In this document: positions 25,000-34,613 of the stretch, in pieces
Numbering within the stretch: position 1 is the stretch's first letter
Layout of the letters: every line of letters begins with the position of its first letter
Source: Giesbergeria sp.
GTDB taxonomy: Bacteria; Pseudomonadota; Gammaproteobacteria; Burkholderiales; Burkholderiaceae_C
NCBI GenBank assembly: GCA_017985015.1
Contig: JAGNYI010000022.1
Location: 1 to 47,248, forward strand
DNA: 47,248 nt
Reading direction: 5' to 3'
Made by a program: the position numbers and the translations under genes
Notes under the pieces: generated by a model
Databases searched by the model: none
What the model saw: the letters and a program-made list of their open reading frames with translations, nothing else
What the model was told of the DNA's origin: nothing

Positions 25000-26895
25000 A
25001 TGTCACACGCCCCTGCCTGGCTTAGTTACGCCTTTCTCTACCTTGCTGCGGCCGTGCTCACCGTGCCGGTGGCGCGCGCTTTGGGGCTGGGCGCCATCAT
25101 TGGCTACCTGGCGGCCGGCATTGCCATCGGGCCCTGGGGTTTTGGCTGGGTGAGCAATGTGCAGGACATCCTGCATTTCGCCGAATTTGGCGTGGTGCTG
25201 ATGCTGTTTCTCGTCGGCCTGGAGCTGCAGCCCACACGCTTGTGGAGCCTGCGTCGGCCGATCTTTGGACTGGGGAGTGCGCAGGTCCTGGGCTGCGCCC
25301 TGCTGCTGTGCGCCGCCGCCTTGTTGGCCGGATTTTCCTGGCGCGTGGCGCTGGTGGGCAGCCTGGGGCTGGCGCTGTCGTCCACCGCCATTGCGCTGCA
25401 GTCGCTGGGCGAACGCAACCTGCTGCGTACCAGCAGTGGCGAATCAGCGTTTTCCATCTTGCTCTACCAGGACATTGCCGCCATCCCCATCCTGGCGCTC
25501 GTGGCGGTGCTGGGCACGGCCAGTGCAACGGGGGCGGCCCACACACCGGGCGCCGCGGCATTCGAAGCCCTCAAGATCGTCGGCGTGATCGCCGCCATCA
25601 TCCTCGGTGGTCGCTTGCTGCTGCGCCCGTTGCTGCGCTGGATTGCGCGCAGCCGCACCCCCGAGATCTTTACCGCAGCAGCGCTGCTGCTGGTGGTCGG
25701 CATTGCCTACCTGATGGTGCTGGTCGGCCTGTCGATGGCGCTGGGGGCTTTTTTGGCCGGTGTGCTGCTGGCCGAGAGCGAGTTCCGGCGCGAGCTGGAG
25801 ACCGATATCGAGCCTTTCAAGGGCCTGCTGCTGGGCCTGTTCTTCATTGCCGTGGGCATGAGCATCGACTTTGGCGCCATGCTGCGCGCGCCGCTCATGG
25901 TGGCCTTGCTGCTCACCGGCTTTGTGGCGATCAAGAGCGTGGTGATTTATGCACTGGCGCGGGCCGTGAAAATTCCGTACCAGGAGCGCCCGGTGTTCAC
26001 GCTGCTGCTGGCGCAGGGCGGGGAATTTGCCTTTGTGGTGTTCCAGGCCGCAGCGGGTGCAGGTGCGCTGCCGGGCGAGATGGCCTCGCTGCTGATCGGC
26101 GCCGTCGCACTGTCGATGCTGTGCACGCCGCTGCTCCTGCTGCTGATCGATCGCTTCGTGCTGCCGCGCTTTGCCGCCACGCTGCGCGCGCCTCCCGAAG
26201 GCGAGATCTCCGAGCCGCAAACGGCGCCGGTGCTGATTGCCGGGTTTGGCCGCTACGGGCAAATCGTGGCGCGCGTGCTGCTGGCCCAGGGCATTCCGGC
26301 CACGGTGCTGGACCACAGCGTGGACATCCTGGAAGTAGCGCGCACCTTTGGCTACCGCGTGTTCTATGGCGACGCTACGCGCCTGGACCTGCTGCGCATG
26401 GCGGGCGCCGCGCAGGCGCGGGTGCTGGTGCTGGCGGTCGATGCGCCCGGTCCCTCGCTCAAGATCGCAGCGCTGGCGCGCGAACACTTCCCGCACCTGA
26501 AAATCGTCGCACGCGCCCGGGACCTCACGCACTGGAACGATTTGCGCGACCTGGGCGTCACCCAGGTGCAGCGCGAACTGTTCGAATCCAGCCTGCTGAG
26601 CGCGCGCAGCGTGCTGGAACACATGGGCCTGCAAGAGAGCGAGACCGAGGCGCTGCTGGCGCGCTTTCGCCAGCACAACATTGCGCTGGCCGACCGCATG
26701 TACCCGCACCACAAGGACCAGGCCCGCATGATCGCCGTGGCCCGCGAAGGCCGCAGCCAGCTGGCTGAGCAGCTGGCCAAGGAACGGGAAGAGCGCACCC
26801 TGCGCAGCGCGGCGGGCATGGGCTACCCGGGCTACGGGGAGAACGAGCAAGCCCCTGGCCGGGAAGACGCTTACGAACTGAAAAATACAAGATAA
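25000..26895 (+). CDS. KefB/KefC-type monovalent cation:proton antiporter (CPA2)
   Basis: 631 residues. About twelve membrane helices with CPA2 features: GYLAAGIAIGPWGFG, FAEFGVVLMLFLVGLELQP, LALSSTAIALQSLGERN and LYQDIAAIP. The cytosolic RCK_N domain begins PVLIAGFGRYGQIVARVLL and includes FYGDATRLDLLRMAGAAQA. Likely an electrophile- or redox-gated potassium efflux system. No KefF/KefG ancillary gene is next to it. The chosen ATG aligns with KefC; an in-frame ATG 19 codons upstream would add a non-membrane extension. The C-terminal stop codon lies in a 57-bp repeat. Confidence 0.92.
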   Translation: MSHAPAWLSYAFLYLAAAVLTVPVARALGLGAIIGYLAAGIAIGPWGFGWVSNVQDILHFAEFGVVLMLFLVGLELQPTRLWSLRRPIFGLGSAQVLGCALLLCAAALLAGFSWRVALVGSLGLALSSTAIALQSLGERNLLRTSSGESAFSILLYQDIAAIPILALVAVLGTASATGAAHTPGAAAFEALKIVGVIAAIILGGRLLLRPLLRWIARSRTPEIFTAAALLLVVGIAYLMVLVGLSMALGAFLAGVLLAESEFRRELETDIEPFKGLLLGLFFIAVGMSIDFGAMLRAPLMVALLLTGFVAIKSVVIYALARAVKIPYQERPVFTLLLAQGGEFAFVVFQAAAGAGALPGEMASLLIGAVALSMLCTPLLLLLIDRFVLPRFAATLRAPPEGEISEPQTAPVLIAGFGRYGQIVARVLLAQGIPATVLDHSVDILEVARTFGYRVFYGDATRLDLLRMAGAAQARVLVLAVDAPGPSLKIAALAREHFPHLKIVARARDLTHWNDLRDLGVTQVQRELFESSLLSARSVLEHMGLQESETEALLARFRQHNIALADRMYPHHKDQARMIAVAREGRSQLAEQLAKEREERTLRSAAGMGYPGYGENEQAPGREDAYELKNTR

Positions 26896-26947
26896 AACCG
26901 GCTCTAGCGCTTTATCTATAAGCCTATATAGCTACTTTTTCAATAGC
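26891..26947 (-). repeat. 57-bp dispersed repeat, copy 5
   Basis: Minus-strand copy that covers the antiporter stop codon (26893-26895) and continues into the convergent intergenic space. GCTATTGAAAAAGTAGC and AAAGCGCTAGAG blocks are in register. Confidence 0.75.
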
Positions 26948-27000
26948 ATCTACTGAACCAAGGAAAGAGGGCGGGTGCCCGCGCGGCTTGGCGCTGCCGC

Positions 27001-28146
27001 TCAAGGCTTCGCGTTCCCATCGTCCCAGGGGTGCAGTACGCAGGTGCCCGGCGCCTGCGAGTGCCAGGTGGCGAGCATGGCCTCACGGAAATCCGCCAGG
27101 GGATAGGTGTTTGCAATTCGGGGCCGAATGCGGCCTGTTGCAGCCCACTGCATCAGCTGTTCAAGGCGTGGCGGGCGCAGGGCGGGGTTGTTTTCGGTAG
27201 AGATGACCGTCGGGCAGCCCAGCACGTTCAGGCCCTTCATCATCATGAGATTGGTCGGCAGTTGGTTGGCGCGCGGCGAACCGCGCTGGCCATGGCCGTT
27301 GGCCACATCGGGGGTGGAAGTCCACGCGACAATGAGAAAGCGCGCACCAAAACGCACGCAGCGCATGCTTTCGATGGAGGTCTCACCGCCCACGCCGTCA
27401 TACACAACGTGTACGCCCTTGCCATCGGTCAGCGCCTTCACCTCGTCGCGAAAGCGACGCACGCCGGTTTCACCCGCTGGCGCCGTGGTGTTGAGCACAT
27501 GGTCGGCACCCTGGGCCTTGACGATGGCGAGCTTTTCATCCGAGCGCCCGGTGGCAATCACCGTGGCGCCCAGAAGTTTCGCCACTTGCACGGCGGCCAA
27601 GCCAATGGACCCCGACGCGCCATGGATCAGTACCGTCTCTCCCGCTTGTAGACGGGCGCGCTGCACCAGAGAGTAGTAAGCGGTTTCGAAGTTGCCCAGC
27701 AGGCAGCAAGCCTCGTCAAACGACAGCCCCTTGGGGATGCGGCGCAGGGCACTTTCTGGCAGCACTGCGTAAGGAGCGTAGCCGCCCTGTGTCTGGTAGT
27801 TGCCCCCCGAGCGGGCACCTGCCTGCATGCCGTCCACCAGCACCGCATCGCCCACCGAAACGCGCGAAACCGCGCTGCCCGTGGCGACTACCCGACCGCT
27901 GTATTCCAGGCCCGGCGTGTAAGGCGGGCTGGGCATTTTCTGGTACTGCCCGCTGGTCATCAGCAGATCCACCCGGTTCACGGAGGCACTTTGGATGCGC
28001 AGGACGATTTCGTGGGGCTTGAGCGCTGCGGGGTCGGGCGCGCGCACCTGCGCGATGCGCATGTTGTGCCCGATAGCCTCCAGCGGATTTTCGCCAAATG
28101 AATCAACGAAAACCTGCTGTCCGTCAGGGAGCGGCGTGGGGTGCAT
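27001..28146 (-). CDS. Zinc-less medium-chain quinone oxidoreductase-like protein
   Basis: 381 residues. NADPH:quinone reductase/zeta-crystallin type: ASVNRVDLLMTSGQYQKMP, PPYTPGLEYSGRVVATG and the nucleotide-binding HGASGSIGLAAVQVAKLLGA, then DEVKALTDGKGVHVVYDGVGG. The catalytic-zinc Cys/His set of alcohol dehydrogenases is absent. Probably reduces a quinone or enone using NADPH. A Bug binding protein and a bicupin gene lie upstream on the same strand (34 bp to the nearer), suggesting a small catabolic operon. The ATG at 28146 is preferred to a longer antisense-overlapping extension. Confidence 0.9.
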   Translation of the reverse strand: MHPTPLPDGQQVFVDSFGENPLEAIGHNMRIAQVRAPDPAALKPHEIVLRIQSASVNRVDLLMTSGQYQKMPSPPYTPGLEYSGRVVATGSAVSRVSVGDAVLVDGMQAGARSGGNYQTQGGYAPYAVLPESALRRIPKGLSFDEACCLLGNFETAYYSLVQRARLQAGETVLIHGASGSIGLAAVQVAKLLGATVIATGRSDEKLAIVKAQGADHVLNTTAPAGETGVRRFRDEVKALTDGKGVHVVYDGVGGETSIESMRCVRFGARFLIVAWTSTPDVANGHGQRGSPRANQLPTNLMMMKGLNVLGCPTVISTENNPALRPPRLEQLMQWAATGRIRPRIANTYPLADFREAMLATWHSQAPGTCVLHPWDDGNAKP

Positions 28147-28180
28147 GGGAATCCTTCTTCGAGTTGCAGCAACAAGACAC

Positions 28181-29179
28181 TTACTGCGGCTCAATCCCAG
28201 CGGCCTTGATTTTGTTTCGCCAGCTCTCGATCGACGCCCTGCTGTAGGCGCCAAGTTCCTCAGGCGAGGAGTTCTTGAGATCGCTCGACAAATTCTTGAT
28301 CCGCTCCGCAAACTCTGGCGATGTCGTCGTCTGGTGGATCGCCGTCTTGAGCCTGCCAATGATTTCGGTCGGCGTGCCTGCAGGCGCGTACACCGCCAAC
28401 CAGGACACCAGGTCCAGCCCCTCGACGCCAGTCGCTTCATGCAAAGTGGGAACATCGGGGGCCAGCGAACTGCGCGCGGCCGAGGTGATGGCCAGCGGGC
28501 GCATTGGCCCGCCAGGGCCAATGAAGGCTTGTGCGGCAGCGGTGTCGATGAACATGAACGCCAGGCGCCCGCCGATCACGTCGGACGCGGCTGCCGGCGT
28601 GCCCTTGTAGGGCACCGCAATGGCATTCACCCCCACCGCCTTCATCACGGCCGCGCCAGATACCTGGCCAGTGCTGTTCCCGTAGCCATAGGATGCCTGC
28701 GCCGGATTGGCCTTGAGCCAGGCCACAAGCTCCTTGACGTCCTTGACCGGCATGTCTCTGCGCACCAAGAGCAGGAACGGCGTCTCGCTGATCAGGGTGA
28801 TGGGGGCAAAATCCTTGATGGGGTCGTAAGGGAGCGATTTGAACAGCGAGACGTTGGCCGCCTGCGTGGTGTTGGTGGTAAAGAAAATGGTGTAGCCATC
28901 GGGCTTGGCTTTTGCTGCGGCAGATGCCGCGATCTGGCCCGATGCGCCGGGCAAGTTCTCCACCACCACGCTGGTTTTGAGACTGTCTTGCAAACCGGCC
29001 GAGATCACCCGGGCGATGATGTCAGTGCCGCTGCCGGCAGTGAAAGGCACGATGAGCTTGATCGGCTTGGAGGGGTAATCCGCCGCCTGAACACCGCCAA
29101 AGCCCATGGCTGCGGCCGAGATGGCCGCCAATACGAACGTTCTGCGCGCTGCGCGCATGGTCGAAAATGGGGTGCTCAT
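28181..29179 (-). CDS. Bug/TctC family periplasmic solute-binding protein
   Basis: 332 residues. A signal peptide ends near residue 32 (FGGVQAADYPSKP). The Bug fold follows: KPIKLIVPFTAGSGTDIIAR, then VVENLPGASGQIAA and KPDGYTIFFTTNT. These bind carboxylates or amides for tripartite tricarboxylate transporters, or act as stand-alone sensors in Burkholderiales. No tctA/tctB gene is adjacent. Starts 3 bp after the bicupin gene ends, so both are probably co-transcribed and concern the same compound. Confidence 0.94.
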   Translation of the reverse strand: MSTPFSTMRAARRTFVLAAISAAAMGFGGVQAADYPSKPIKLIVPFTAGSGTDIIARVISAGLQDSLKTSVVVENLPGASGQIAASAAAKAKPDGYTIFFTTNTTQAANVSLFKSLPYDPIKDFAPITLISETPFLLLVRRDMPVKDVKELVAWLKANPAQASYGYGNSTGQVSGAAVMKAVGVNAIAVPYKGTPAAASDVIGGRLAFMFIDTAAAQAFIGPGGPMRPLAITSAARSSLAPDVPTLHEATGVEGLDLVSWLAVYAPAGTPTEIIGRLKTAIHQTTTSPEFAERIKNLSSDLKNSSPEELGAYSRASIESWRNKIKAAGIEPQ

Positions 29180-29182
29180 TTT

Positions 29183-29953
29183 TTATACCTTGTGGTTTGG
29201 GGAAAATGCGTGAATAACAAAAGCCGCGGCCTCCTGGTCCGGCTTGGCCGAATACTCATGGGTTGCACCATCGGGAAAGAATATCCAATCCCCCTCAGTG
29301 GCCTCAAAATAATGGCCATTAATATGCCCGGTCACGGCACCCTTCTGGACGAATATCACCTGCTCCATGCCATTGAGTGCATGGCTGGTTTTCTTGCCGC
29401 CGGGTTCAAGCCGTGCTTCATATATCGCCATGTGCCGGGGAGAGCCTTGCGGCACATCCAGCGCCCAGGCAAACCGCACGCCGCTGTGGTGCTCAGGCAC
29501 AAATGCGGTTGACGCCACCGCAGCGACTTCACCGCCTGAGGGCATCCGCTTGCCAGCAGTGGCGGGCGCATCTTCGCAATTGACTGCGGCCATGGGGTTC
29601 TCTGCATAGGGCGGGGCGTAGACCACCAGCACCTTCACCGGGGTATCGCTGGTCACGCCAAAACGATGCGGTGTTCCCTCCGGCGTGAACATCCAGTGGC
29701 CAGGCCTGGTGATCTGCTCCCCGCCATTGAGTTCACCAAGGCCCTCCCCTTGAAGCAGATATGAGGCTTGCTCCAGATTTGGATGCATATGCCTGAGCGC
29801 ACCATGGCCTTTTTCAATGGTGCCAATGAGCACTTCGAGGTATTTGGCGCCCACCGTTTCGCGACTGATCACCCGCTGGTTTGTGGTACCGCTGTGGTTG
29901 GCCGGAGAATAAGGATTGGCTCCATCCGAGGAAACGACATAACGAGATTCCAT
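29183..29953 (-). CDS. Bicupin protein, possible dioxygenase or isomerase
   Basis: 256 residues made of two cupin domains. Domain 1 (about 30-115) retains a metal-binding pattern: GALRHMHPNLEQASYLLQGEG and PEGTPHRF. Domain 2 (about 165-250) has SHALNGMEQVIFVQKG and PDGATHEY, so it lacks one of the usual paired His. Bicupins include ureidoglycine aminohydrolase-like, gentisate- and oxalate-type enzymes; which applies cannot be decided by eye. First gene of the bicupin-Bug-oxidoreductase set. Confidence 0.85.
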   Translation of the reverse strand: MESRYVVSSDGANPYSPANHSGTTNQRVISRETVGAKYLEVLIGTIEKGHGALRHMHPNLEQASYLLQGEGLGELNGGEQITRPGHWMFTPEGTPHRFGVTSDTPVKVLVVYAPPYAENPMAAVNCEDAPATAGKRMPSGGEVAAVASTAFVPEHHSGVRFAWALDVPQGSPRHMAIYEARLEPGGKKTSHALNGMEQVIFVQKGAVTGHINGHYFEATEGDWIFFPDGATHEYSAKPDQEAAAFVIHAFSPNHKV

Positions 29954-30266
29954 GGAGACTCCACTTGAAAATACTGATTGCCGTTTCCGGGTTATTTAGA
30001 ATTTGAATCTGACTTGGCTCTCCCGGAACGGGAAATTCATGTTACGTGAACGGATCGTGGTTTCCCAATGATCTTCGCGCATGCCCCGTCGTGAACAGGA
30101 TTCATGCGGAATACGGATTAACCCTGATATTGGTGCGCTGCAGCAAACAGCTGCGCCACCTTAGCGTCCAAGCTGGCCCCGAATTTCTTGAAATCCCCCA
30201 TGCCAAGAATTCGGCAGCACGAGAGCGTGCAGCGGCCCTCCCGGCGCCTGGCACAGATGGCCTGCG
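29954..30266. other. Non-coding region upstream of the bicupin operon
   Basis: This 313-bp stretch separates the bicupin start from the thiolase stop, both minus strand. It should contain the bicupin operon promoter and the thiolase 3' end. Base composition is less GC-rich near 29970-30050. One short palindrome at 30036-30050 stands out; no gene, RNA or terminator was recognised. Confidence 0.5.
30036..30050. promoter_or_regulatory. Candidate operator palindrome upstream of the bicupin gene
   Basis: TTCATGT-T-ACGTGAA, 7-bp arms with one mismatch about a single central base, 83 bp before the bicupin start. No regulator gene is adjacent, so the cognate protein is unknown and the match may be chance. 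Confidence 0.3.
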
Positions 30267-31469
<1,203 letters not shown>

Positions 31470-31550
31470 GGTCAGGCGTTCCAGCAAAGTCAATGCGCCA
31501 CTCTAACCAGTGCGGCTGCGCAGCCATGCTGCCTGCGGGACAATGCAGGC

Positions 31551-31985
31551 ATGTTCAACCCGACCCAAGCCGACGTGCGCCGCTTTCTGTGCGCAGTGCA
31601 TGCCAAAACCGCTGCGCAGGCGCCCATGGAAGCCATCGAAACCCTGGCCAGCCTGTGGATTGCGGAGCACCCCGAATACCACGCCGATCTGCAGGACGCA
31701 GACGCAGCCGTAGCGCGCAACTACGACGAGACGCCCGAGCGCAGCAACCCGTTTCTGCATCTGTCCATGCACCTGTCGGTGAGCGAGCAGTGCAGCATCG
31801 ACCAGCCGCGCGGCATCCGCCAGGCGGTGGAGTTGCTCGCGCACCGGCTCGATTCGCTGCACGACGCGCACCATGTGGCGATGGAGTGCCTGGGCGAAAT
31901 GCTGTGGGAAAGCCAGCGCTCAGGCCGCCCACCCGATGGCGAAGCCTATGTGGCGCGCGTCCAGCGCAAGGCCACGAAGGATTGA
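31551..31985 (+). CDS. DUF1841 family protein
   Basis: 144 residues. Begins MFNPTQADVRRFLCAVHAK and contains NPFLHLSMHLSVSEQCSIDQPRG and HHVAMECLGEMLWESQRSGR, matching the DUF1841 family common in beta- and gamma-proteobacteria. It is cytosolic by composition; function unknown. A 57-bp repeat starts one base after its stop, then a strong bidirectional terminator. Confidence 0.9.
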   Translation: MFNPTQADVRRFLCAVHAKTAAQAPMEAIETLASLWIAEHPEYHADLQDADAAVARNYDETPERSNPFLHLSMHLSVSEQCSIDQPRGIRQAVELLAHRLDSLHDAHHVAMECLGEMLWESQRSGRPPDGEAYVARVQRKATKD

Positions 31986-31986
31986 T

Positions 31987-32043
31987 GCTCTGTTTTTGAT
32001 AGCTTACAACGCTTTATAGATAAGCGATGGAGGCATATTTGAC
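31987..32043 (+). repeat. 57-bp dispersed repeat, copy 6
   Basis: Plus-strand copy beginning one base after the DUF1841 stop. GATAGCT, CGCTTTA, ATAAGCG and GGAGGC are retained in register. Confidence 0.7.
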
Positions 32044-32080
32044 CAATAAAAAACCCGCCTGCAGGCGGGTTTTTTATTGG
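32043..32080. terminator. Bidirectional terminator, perfect 38-bp palindrome
   Basis: Each half reads CCAATAAAAAACCCGCCTG; the two halves are exact reverse complements with no loop spacer. GC-rich core and flanking A/T runs make it a terminator for both the DUF1841 gene and the convergent cytochrome c gene. Confidence 0.95.
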
Positions 32081-32095
32081 GTGGAGGGCGGCCGC

Positions 32096-32761
32096 TCAGC
32101 GAAAGCGCGACTCGGGCACCGTCTTCAGTTCGCCGTCGAGCGAACCGATGTAGCTCGCCAGTGCCTTGAGTTCGACGTGGGTGAATTGCTTGGCCACGCC
32201 GCCCATGATGGCGTTCGAGCGGCCCACGTAGCGGCCTTTGTCTGCCTTGTAAGCCTTGAGGGCCACAAACAGGTAATCAGGGTGCTGACCGGCCAGCAAG
32301 GGGTACGAGGGATCGATGGGCTTGGCGAAATTGTCGCCGTGGCAGGAAACGCAGGCGCCTTTCTGCAGGAGCGATGCGACCTCGGTGGAAGGCTCGCGCG
32401 AGGGTTTGGCCGGCGTGGCAGCAGTGCCGCCCTGGCCCAACTGGGCGTAATAAGCCGAAATGTCGGCGATATCCTGATCGGACAGCGACTGCGCTACCGC
32501 GTGCATGGTGGGAAAGCGCCGATCGCCTTTGGCATAACCATGCAGCGCCGAAGCAATATAGGCCTCGCCCTGACCGGCAATCTTGGGAACCTTGTAGACC
32601 TCAGGAAAGCTCGACTGGTAGCCTACGATGCCGTGGCAACCGACGCACATGGGAATTTTTCCCTCGCCCGCTTTCGCATCACCCTTGATCTGCTGGGCCT
32701 GCACCGAAACCGTCCCGAAAGCGACAGCCAGAGCGAATATCGACATCATCGTTTTGTTCAT
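32096..32761 (-). CDS. Dihaem periplasmic cytochrome c (c4-like)
   Basis: 221 residues. Signal peptide ends at VQAQ near residue 23. Two haem motifs, CVGCH (about 39-43) and CVSCH (about 137-141), and two Met-containing axial segments (FPTMHAVAQSLSD and SNAIMGGVAKQFTHVE) give a tandem c-type architecture like cytochrome c4. Likely an electron carrier to the terminal oxidase. Divergent from the MoxR gene with 98 bp between starts. Confidence 0.92.
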   Translation of the reverse strand: MNKTMMSIFALAVAFGTVSVQAQQIKGDAKAGEGKIPMCVGCHGIVGYQSSFPEVYKVPKIAGQGEAYIASALHGYAKGDRRFPTMHAVAQSLSDQDIADISAYYAQLGQGGTAATPAKPSREPSTEVASLLQKGACVSCHGDNFAKPIDPSYPLLAGQHPDYLFVALKAYKADKGRYVGRSNAIMGGVAKQFTHVELKALASYIGSLDGELKTVPESRFR

Positions 32762-32859
32762 TTTGCGCGCACAATCGTAGGAAAGTTCCGCCCCCAGGGC
32801 CTCAATTTACGGGCGATTATAGCCAGCGCTGTCAAGCCCGATAGTCAACTCTTTTTCAC

Positions 32860-33720
32860 ATGTCTACGAAATTTCAAGGCTCCAAGAACTACGTCGCCAC
32901 CCAGGACTTGATGCTTGCCGTCAACGCCGCCGCTACGCTGCAGCGCCCGCTGCTGGTCAAGGGCGAGCCGGGCACCGGCAAGACCATGTTGGCCGAAGAA
33001 GTGGCACAGGCGCTCGGCATGCCGCTCTTGCAGTGGCACATCAAGTCCACCACCAAGGCGCAGCAAGGTCTGTATGAGTACGACGCGGTAAGCCGCCTGC
33101 GCGACAGCCAGCTCGGGGGCGCCGAAAACGGCGACAAAGTGAAGGACATCCGCAACTACATCATCCAGGGCGTGCTGTGGCAGGCCTTCACGGCAGACGA
33201 GCCGGTGGCGCTGCTCATCGACGAGATCGACAAGGCCGATATCGAATTCCCGAACGACCTGCTGCGCGAGATCGACCGCATGGAGTTCTATTGCTACGAG
33301 ACGCGCGAGCTCGTCAAGGCCAAGCACCGCCCGCTCGTCTTCATCACCTCAAACAACGAAAAGGAACTGCCCGACGCCTTCCTGCGCCGCTGCTTCTTCC
33401 ACTACATCAAGTTCCCCGAAGCCGACACCATGCGCCAGATCGTGGCCGTGCACTTCCCCACGCTCAAGAGCGAGCTGCTCTCGGCAGCGATGAAAACGTT
33501 CTACGACGTGCGCAACTTGCCGGGCCTGAAGAAGAAGCCCTCAACCAGCGAACTGCTCGACTGGCTCAAGCTGCTGGTGGCCGAGGACATCCCGCTCGAA
33601 GCCCTGCAAAGCCAGGACAACAAGGTGGCCGTTCCGCCGCTGGTCGGCGCGCTGCTGAAGAACGAGCAGGACGTGAGCCTGTTCGAGAAGCTGGTTTTCA
33701 TGAACCAGCGCAACCGCTGA
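32860..33720 (+). CDS. MoxR-type AAA+ ATPase
   Basis: 286 residues. Walker A GEPGTGKTMLAEEVA, Walker B VALLIDEIDKADIEFPND, sensor 1 FITSNNEKELPDAFLRRC. MoxR ATPases act with VWA-domain partners to remodel or insert cofactors into protein complexes; the partner here is almost certainly the VWA protein encoded four genes on (34614). First of a plus-strand run with 9-28-bp gaps. Confidence 0.94.
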   Translation: MSTKFQGSKNYVATQDLMLAVNAAATLQRPLLVKGEPGTGKTMLAEEVAQALGMPLLQWHIKSTTKAQQGLYEYDAVSRLRDSQLGGAENGDKVKDIRNYIIQGVLWQAFTADEPVALLIDEIDKADIEFPNDLLREIDRMEFYCYETRELVKAKHRPLVFITSNNEKELPDAFLRRCFFHYIKFPEADTMRQIVAVHFPTLKSELLSAAMKTFYDVRNLPGLKKKPSTSELLDWLKLLVAEDIPLEALQSQDNKVAVPPLVGALLKNEQDVSLFEKLVFMNQRNR

Positions 33721-33729
33721 AGCCGAGCG

Positions 33730-33966
33730 ATGAGCACACCCACCCATCCTTCCCTGGCTGACGGCATTGCCGACGCCGTCGGCTTTGTCGGCGGTGCCCT
33801 CGGCGGTTTCTGGCTGGGCCAGTGGCTGGGCATGGACATCTTTGCACCGGGTTACGGCAACCAGTCCCTGGTGGGCATTGTCCTGGTCGGTCTGGGGGGC
33901 GGCCTGGGCCTGCATGCCGCGAGGCGCTGGCAGAGCAGCCGCCGCAGCAACCCCTCCAAGGACTGA
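33730..33966 (+). CDS. Small glycine-rich membrane protein, unknown
   Basis: 78 residues with two hydrophobic stretches, about 11-33 (GIADAVGFVGGALGGFWLGQ) and 45-62 (SLVGIVLVGLGGGLGLHAAR), rich in glycine zippers, and a basic C-terminal tail. Nine bp after the MoxR stop and 16 bp before the acetyltransferase. I do not recognise the family. It may be a small membrane partner of the MoxR/VWA pair or just a passenger. Confidence 0.7.
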   Translation: MSTPTHPSLADGIADAVGFVGGALGGFWLGQWLGMDIFAPGYGNQSLVGIVLVGLGGGLGLHAARRWQSSRRSNPSKD

Positions 33967-33982
33967 CGCAGAGCGAATATCT

Positions 33983-34585
33983 ATGGCTTTTGTAGAACCG
34001 GTCACTTTGCGAGAACGCGGCGTGCGCCTGGAGCCCCTGGCCCTGGCGCACGAAGATGGCTTGCGCGCGGCCGCCGCCGACGGTGAATTGTGGAAGCTGC
34101 GCGTCACCTCGGTGCCCGAGCCGCAGGACACCCGCGCCTACATCGAAACCGCGCTGACGATGCGCGCCGACGGCAACCGCTTTGCCTTTGCCATATTCGA
34201 CGACGCTACCGGCCAGGTGCTGGGCAGCACCAGCTACCACGACATCCTCCCGGCGGTGAAACGCGTCGAGATTGGCTACACCTGGTACCGCAAGAGCGTG
34301 CAGCGCAGCCACGTCAACACCACCTGCAAACTGCTGATGATGGGCCACGCGTTTGACGGCCTGGGCTGCCACGTGGTGGGCTGGCGCACCGACAACTTCA
34401 ACTTCGCCTCGCAGCGCGCCATCGAGCGCCTGGGCGCGAGGAAGGACGGCGTCATCCGCGGCAACGCACTGCGCCGCGACGGCACCATCCGCGACACCGT
34501 GATGTACAGCCTGCGCGCCGGTGAATGGCCCGAAGCGCGCGCTCAATTGCTATACCTTTTAGAGCTGCATGCGCATACTGCATAA
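33983..34585 (+). CDS. GNAT acetyltransferase, RimJ/RimL-like
   Basis: 200 residues. Typical of the RimJ/RimL group: VRLEPLALAHEDGLRAA, GSTSYHDILPAVKRVEIGYTWY and the cofactor region RSHVNTTCKLLMMGHAFDGLG followed by NFASQRAIERLGARKDGV. Likely acetylates a protein N-terminus or small molecule. The last dozen residues (LLYLLELHAHTA and stop) are encoded by a 57-bp repeat copy, so the natural C-terminus has been replaced or extended. Confidence 0.88.
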   Translation: MAFVEPVTLRERGVRLEPLALAHEDGLRAAAADGELWKLRVTSVPEPQDTRAYIETALTMRADGNRFAFAIFDDATGQVLGSTSYHDILPAVKRVEIGYTWYRKSVQRSHVNTTCKLLMMGHAFDGLGCHVVGWRTDNFNFASQRAIERLGARKDGVIRGNALRRDGTIRDTVMYSLRAGEWPEARAQLLYLLELHAHTA

Positions 34586-34605
34586 GCGCTAGCAGCCAAA
34601 AACAT
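34549..34605 (+). repeat. 57-bp dispersed repeat, copy 7 (acetyltransferase C-terminus)
   Basis: Plus-strand copy overlapping the end of the acetyltransferase gene; GCTAT, GAGCTGC, CATAAGCGCTAGC blocks align in register. It supplies the final twelve codons and the stop. Confidence 0.7.
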
Positions 34606-34613
34606 ACTGAACT

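Noticed and set aside
29954-30266. Short open frames in the bicupin upstream region
   Set aside because: No ribosome-binding site, no recognisable domain, and atypical composition; more likely promoter DNA.
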